Source of the DNA: Bacteroidota bacterium
GTDB taxonomy: Bacteria; Bacteroidota; Bacteroidia; Chitinophagales; Chitinophagaceae
DNA: 8,759 nucleotides
Direction of reading: 5' to 3'
Assembly: GCA_947454745.1 (NCBI GenBank)
Contig: CANGMV010000030.1
Coordinates: forward strand, 1-8,759
The translations under genes were made by a program, and so were the position numbers. Positions 6,038 through 8,759 of this stretch are shown piece after piece. The notes below the pieces were generated by a model, which made no database searches, was not told the origin of the DNA, and saw only the letters and a list, made by a program, of their open reading frames with translations. Every line of letters starts with the position of its first letter. Position 1 is the first letter of the stretch.

Positions 6038-7219
6038 CTATAATTTCGACAAGGCATTTTCTAAATCTTGAATTAGATCATCCACATTTTCAATACCTAC
6101 CGAATAACGAATTAAGCTTTCTGGAATACCTAATTGTTTGCGCTGTGCTTCGGTCAGTTCTACATGACTAGTGGTTCTTGGAGGACCTGCTAAGGTACTC
6201 ACCGAACCAAGACTTGCTGCAAGATGCACTAGTTGTAAGGAGGTTAATAGTTTGGCAACTTGCTCGTACCCTCCTACCAAAGCAAAACTCATAATACCTC
6301 CAAATCCACTCATTTGCTCCTTGGCAATTTCATGTCCGGGATGTGTTGGCAAGCCGGGATAAAATACATCCTGTACTTTAGGATGCGCTTTTAAATAATG
6401 TGCGATTTTTAATGCAGAGGCGTTTTGTCTTTCAATTCTCAACTCTAAGGTTTTCATTCCTCTTGCAATCATATATGCAGGGTCGGCCTGCAAACTTGCG
6501 CCATTAATTTCTCTGTAGTTATATACTTTTTGTACCAATTCCCTTTTACCTGCTAGCACACCGCCCATTGCATCGGAATGTCCACATAAAAATTTGGTAG
6601 CACTATGCAAAACTAAGTCAGCGCCTAGCGACAATGGATTTTGATTAATGGGTGTAGCAAAAGTATTATCTACCACTACTATAGCGCCTACTTTTTTGGC
6701 AGCCGCTGCTAAACGTTTAATGTCCACCACTTTTAAAGTAGGATTCGTCGGCGTTTCCAAATACACCATATCACAACCTTTTGCTATTTCGGCTTCAAAC
6801 TGATCGAAGTCGGTAGTTTCGCAAAGCGTTACATTCACGCTGTTTAAAGGTAAAAAATCCAAAAATATTTTACTGGTTCCACCGTAATTGTCTTTTTGAG
6901 AAACTACTCTTTTCCCTGCTGTTAAAAAAGTATACAAAGTATTGCTAATGGCAGCCATGCCAGTTGCAAATGAAGTAGCAGCCTCCGCGCCTTCTAACAA
7001 TCTTATTTTTTCTTCCAAAGCTGCAACAGTAGGATTGGTATTGCGACTATAAATATAACCTTCTGCCTTACCTAGTGAAACCTGGTGCCATTTTTCCACA
7101 TCATTATAGGCAAAGGCAACACTATTTACAATAGGTGTTGTAACGGCTCCAGTCACATTTAAATCACCTTCACCACCCCAAACAGCAGTCGTACTTTTTT
7201 TAAGTTTAGAAAAATCCAT
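6038..7219 (-). CDS. PLP-dependent trans-sulfuration enzyme (cystathionine gamma-synthase/lyase family)
   Basis: This 393-residue cytoplasmic enzyme belongs to the Cys/Met-metabolism PLP family; cystathionine gamma-synthase (metB-like) is the nearest label. Seen in order: YSRNTNPT (57-64; Tyr57 and Arg59 bind the PLP phosphate of the partner subunit) and YGGT (112-115; Tyr112 stacks on the cofactor). Then come ETPTNPT (155-161), Asp184 in VVVDNTF (pyridine nitrogen) and the Schiff-base lysine Lys209 in HSATKFLCGHSD. Arg371 in LIRYSVGIE binds the substrate carboxylate. Length is normal. The lysine motif and the segment SLGSVSTLAGPPRTTSH (336-352) differ from textbook synthases and lyases: Ser341 stands where those have Glu. 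Lyase, synthase and O-acyl-homoserine sulfhydrylase activities therefore cannot be separated here. The start at 7217-7219 gives the expected N-terminus and has no SD sequence. It is monocistronic within the window and is divergent from the deacylase. Confidence 0.9.
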   Translation of the reverse strand: MDFSKLKKSTTAVWGGEGDLNVTGAVTTPIVNSVAFAYNDVEKWHQVSLGKAEGYIYSRNTNPTVAALEEKIRLLEGAEAATSFATGMAAISNTLYTFLTAGKRVVSQKDNYGGTSKIFLDFLPLNSVNVTLCETTDFDQFEAEIAKGCDMVYLETPTNPTLKVVDIKRLAAAAKKVGAIVVVDNTFATPINQNPLSLGADLVLHSATKFLCGHSDAMGGVLAGKRELVQKVYNYREINGASLQADPAYMIARGMKTLELRIERQNASALKIAHYLKAHPKVQDVFYPGLPTHPGHEIAKEQMSGFGGIMSFALVGGYEQVAKLLTSLQLVHLAASLGSVSTLAGPPRTTSHVELTEAQRKQLGIPESLIRYSVGIENVDDLIQDLENALSKL

Positions 7220-7344
7220 AGTGTGTTAATTGAATAAAAATTAAGAATGACTCATTATTTAAAAATACAAATTTCTTGCCAGCTATCCCTTATTTTGAAT
7301 ATATATAATGAGTATTTAGTAAATTTATAGTACAACCTAATTAT
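7220..7344. promoter_or_regulatory. Divergent intergenic promoter region
   Basis: This 125-bp, very AT-rich gap must hold the promoters of both flanking divergent genes. On the + strand, TAAATTTA (7320-7327) matches seven of eight positions-class of TAnnTTTG (last base A, not G) and is preceded 22 bases earlier by TTTTG (7293-7297), a possible -33 element; this would give a leader of roughly 12 bases before the ATG at 7345. On the - strand only a partial match is visible (GAAATTTG, complement of 7268-7275) with no convincing -33 element. No SD sequence precedes either start. Confidence 0.4.
7250..7313. repeat. 9-bp inverted repeat in the divergent promoter region
   Basis: ACTCATTAT at 7250-7258 is repeated as its exact reverse complement ATAATGAGT at 7305-7313, separated by 46 bases. 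Arm centres are about 55 bases apart, near five helical turns, as for paired operator half-sites, but each arm is short and the DNA is AT-rich, so chance is not excluded. Confidence 0.4.
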
Positions 7345-8759
7345 ATGAAATACTTTATTGCAATTCTCTTTCTATGCACAAGTCAATTATTGTTTGCACA
7401 AAATGCAGATTATATTATACGAAACGGTAAAATAATGGATGGCACCGGAAACAACTGGCAATTAAAAGATATTGCCATCCTTAACAACAAAATTATTGCT
7501 ATTGGTAATTTACAAAACTGGAAATCAGCAAGGATAATAGATGCAAAAGGATTGGTTGTAGCGCCAGGTTTTATTGATGTACACGCACATATTGAGGGTG
7601 GTGAAACAAGGAATCCACTGGCGACTAATTTTATATACGATGGCGTTACCACAGTGATCACGGGCAATTGTGGTGGATCGGCCGACGATATGCAAACCTA
7701 TTTTAATTATATCGATTCATTAGGCGTTTCCATAAATGTAGCGGCATTAATGGGACATAATAATATTCGAAAGCAGGTAATGGGTACAGCTAATCGATAT
7801 GCAACTGAACAAGAATTACAAAAAATGGAAGCAATTGCCGATAAGGCTATGAAAGACGGAGCAGTGGGCATGTCAACTGGTTTAATTTATATTCCAGGTA
7901 CATATGCGCCTACGGAGGAAGTGGTAAGGCTAGCAAAAGTGATTTCAAAAAACGGTGGCGTGTATGCATCTCATATTCGCAACGAAGAAGATAAAGTAGC
8001 AGAAGCTGTTAATGAAGCCATTGCGATTGGAAGGGAAGCAAAACTACCAGTAGAAATTTCACACTTTAAAGTGAATGGACAAAACAATTGGGGAAGAAGT
8101 GAGGAGACATTAAACCTTGTAAAAAATGCAAGGCTTGAGGGAATAGATGTAACTATTGATCAATATCCTTATACAGCAAGTAGTACCAATTTGGGTGTTC
8201 TTTTACCAGATTGGGTTTTAGCCGATGGTCAGGATTCTATTTTAGCAAGATTAAAAAATACAGACATTCGCGCTAAAGTAAAAGCACATAGTTTGGATTT
8301 AATTAAAAGAAGAGGGTTGAAACATTTTGACTACGCTTATGTTGCTAATTTTAAAGCTGACACAAGTTATAATGGTAAAAATATTAGAGAGATAAATATA
8401 TTGAGAGGCAATAAAGATAAAGCAATAGACGAAGCCGAAACAATTGTACAAATGATGGAATTAGGGGGCGCACAAATGGTGTATCATGGCATGCAGGACA
8501 AGGATGTAAAAAATATCATGGCGTATCCATTTAACATGGCCGCAAGTGATGCAGGCATAGCGGTGGTTGGTCAAAGCAGACCTCACCCTCGTGCTTATGG
8601 CACGAACGCTAGGGTACTTGGTAAGTATGTAAGAGAAGAGAAAGTGATGTCATTAGAAGATGCCATTCGTAGAATGACTTCGCTTCCTGCCGATAAGTTT
8701 AATTTAAAACAAAGAGGCTTATTGAAAGAGGGATATATCGCAGATATTGTTGTATTTGA
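7345..8759 (+). CDS. Exported N-acyl-D-amino-acid deacylase-like amidohydrolase (3' partial)
   Basis: The frame opens at ATG 7345 and is still open at the window end: 471 full codons plus two bases (GA, probably Asp in an ADIVVFD ending motif). Residues 1-18 form a Sec signal peptide (MKYFIAILFLCTSQLLFA, cut before QNA), so it should act in the periplasm. The body is a metal-dependent amidohydrolase of the D-aminoacylase group: DYIIRNGKIMDGTG (22-35) and APGFIDVHAH with His80 and His82. Cys109 in TGNCGGS is this group's distinctive metal-bridging residue. His210 (SHIRNEE), His240 (EISHFK) and Asp402 (AASDAG) follow. PHPRAYGTNARVLGKYVRE (413-431) is a strong family signature. It would hydrolyse N-acyl-D-amino acids or D-aminoacyl peptides, perhaps from cell-wall turnover; substrate is inferred. 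Some tens of residues, the small beta-domain end, are missing. No SD precedes the start. Confidence 0.92.
   Translation, partial: MKYFIAILFLCTSQLLFAQNADYIIRNGKIMDGTGNNWQLKDIAILNNKIIAIGNLQNWKSARIIDAKGLVVAPGFIDVHAHIEGGETRNPLATNFIYDGVTTVITGNCGGSADDMQTYFNYIDSLGVSINVAALMGHNNIRKQVMGTANRYATEQELQKMEAIADKAMKDGAVGMSTGLIYIPGTYAPTEEVVRLAKVISKNGGVYASHIRNEEDKVAEAVNEAIAIGREAKLPVEISHFKVNGQNNWGRSEETLNLVKNARLEGIDVTIDQYPYTASSTNLGVLLPDWVLADGQDSILARLKNTDIRAKVKAHSLDLIKRRGLKHFDYAYVANFKADTSYNGKNIREINILRGNKDKAIDEAETIVQMMELGGAQMVYHGMQDKDVKNIMAYPFNMAASDAGIAVVGQSRPHPRAYGTNARVLGKYVREEKVMSLEDAIRRMTSLPADKFNLKQRGLLKEGYIADIVVF

Noticed and set aside
6171..6362. 63-codon + strand open frame
   Set aside because: It lies wholly antisense inside the well-supported trans-sulfuration gene, and its Cys/Pro-rich translation resembles no protein; it is a shadow frame.
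7369..7380. Lipobox at FLC in the deacylase signal peptide (Cys11)
   Set aside because: The residue before Cys is Leu, the hydrophobic core ahead is too short, and the stretch continues hydrophobic to a good LFA/QN cleavage site.
7410..7667. 85-codon - strand open frame
   Set aside because: It is antisense to the N-terminal part of the deacylase, whose frame contains a signal peptide and the metal-binding motifs; no independent start context or domain is seen.
1..8759. CRISPR arrays, tRNA/rRNA genes, transposase genes or phage genes
   Set aside because: No spaced direct repeats, RNA gene signatures or mobile-element proteins were seen; nearly all the sequence is accounted for by intact genes with similar base composition.

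Overview
The window is AT-rich, ordinary-looking chromosomal DNA, most likely from a member of the Bacteroidota. Start codons mostly lack Shine-Dalgarno sequences, a Bacteroidota-type -7 box (TAnnTTTG) sits in front of one operon, and signal peptides end in short AQN-type junctions. A Chitinophagaceae-like or flavobacterial host is a guess from protein flavour only. Genes are cut at both ends: the first lacks its 5' end and the last runs off the 3' edge in frame.

Layout. (1) 1-1653 (+): C-terminal part of a YncE-like beta-propeller fused to an alkaline-phosphatase-like phosphoesterase, closed by a strong hairpin terminator at 1676-1713. (2) 1737-5970 (+): a tight five-gene transcription unit. 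It holds a lipoprotein HlyD/MacA-type adaptor, a four-TM FtsX/MacB-type permease, a LolD-like ATPase, an aldo/keto reductase and a small exported Dabb (A/B-barrel) protein. Junctions are ATGA (overlap), one base, zero bases and 13 bases. The unit starts with a -7 box only five bases before the first ATG and ends in a perfect 15-bp bidirectional terminator (5987-6019). (3) 6038-7219 (-): a PLP-dependent trans-sulfuration enzyme of the cystathionine gamma-synthase/lyase family, convergent with the operon and sharing its terminator. (4) 7220-7344: a 125-bp divergent promoter region with a 9-bp inverted repeat. (5) 7345-8759 (+): an exported N-acyl-D-amino-acid deacylase-like amidohydrolase, open at the window edge.

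How it fits together. The adaptor, permease and ATPase form a plausible MacAB- or DevBCA-like tripartite exporter with the ATPase on a separate chain and no outer-membrane channel gene nearby. Two small accessory proteins, a cytoplasmic NADPH-dependent carbonyl reductase and an exported Dabb protein, are locked into the same operon; this is the least explained part of the window. The flanking genes look like independent metabolic units (phosphate/phosphoester turnover, sulfur amino acids, D-amino-acid salvage). No RNA genes, insertion sequences, CRISPR arrays or phage genes were seen, and I find no clear case for a wholly new system; the best leads are the exporter operon, its near-leaderless promoter and the specificity-site change in the trans-sulfuration enzyme.
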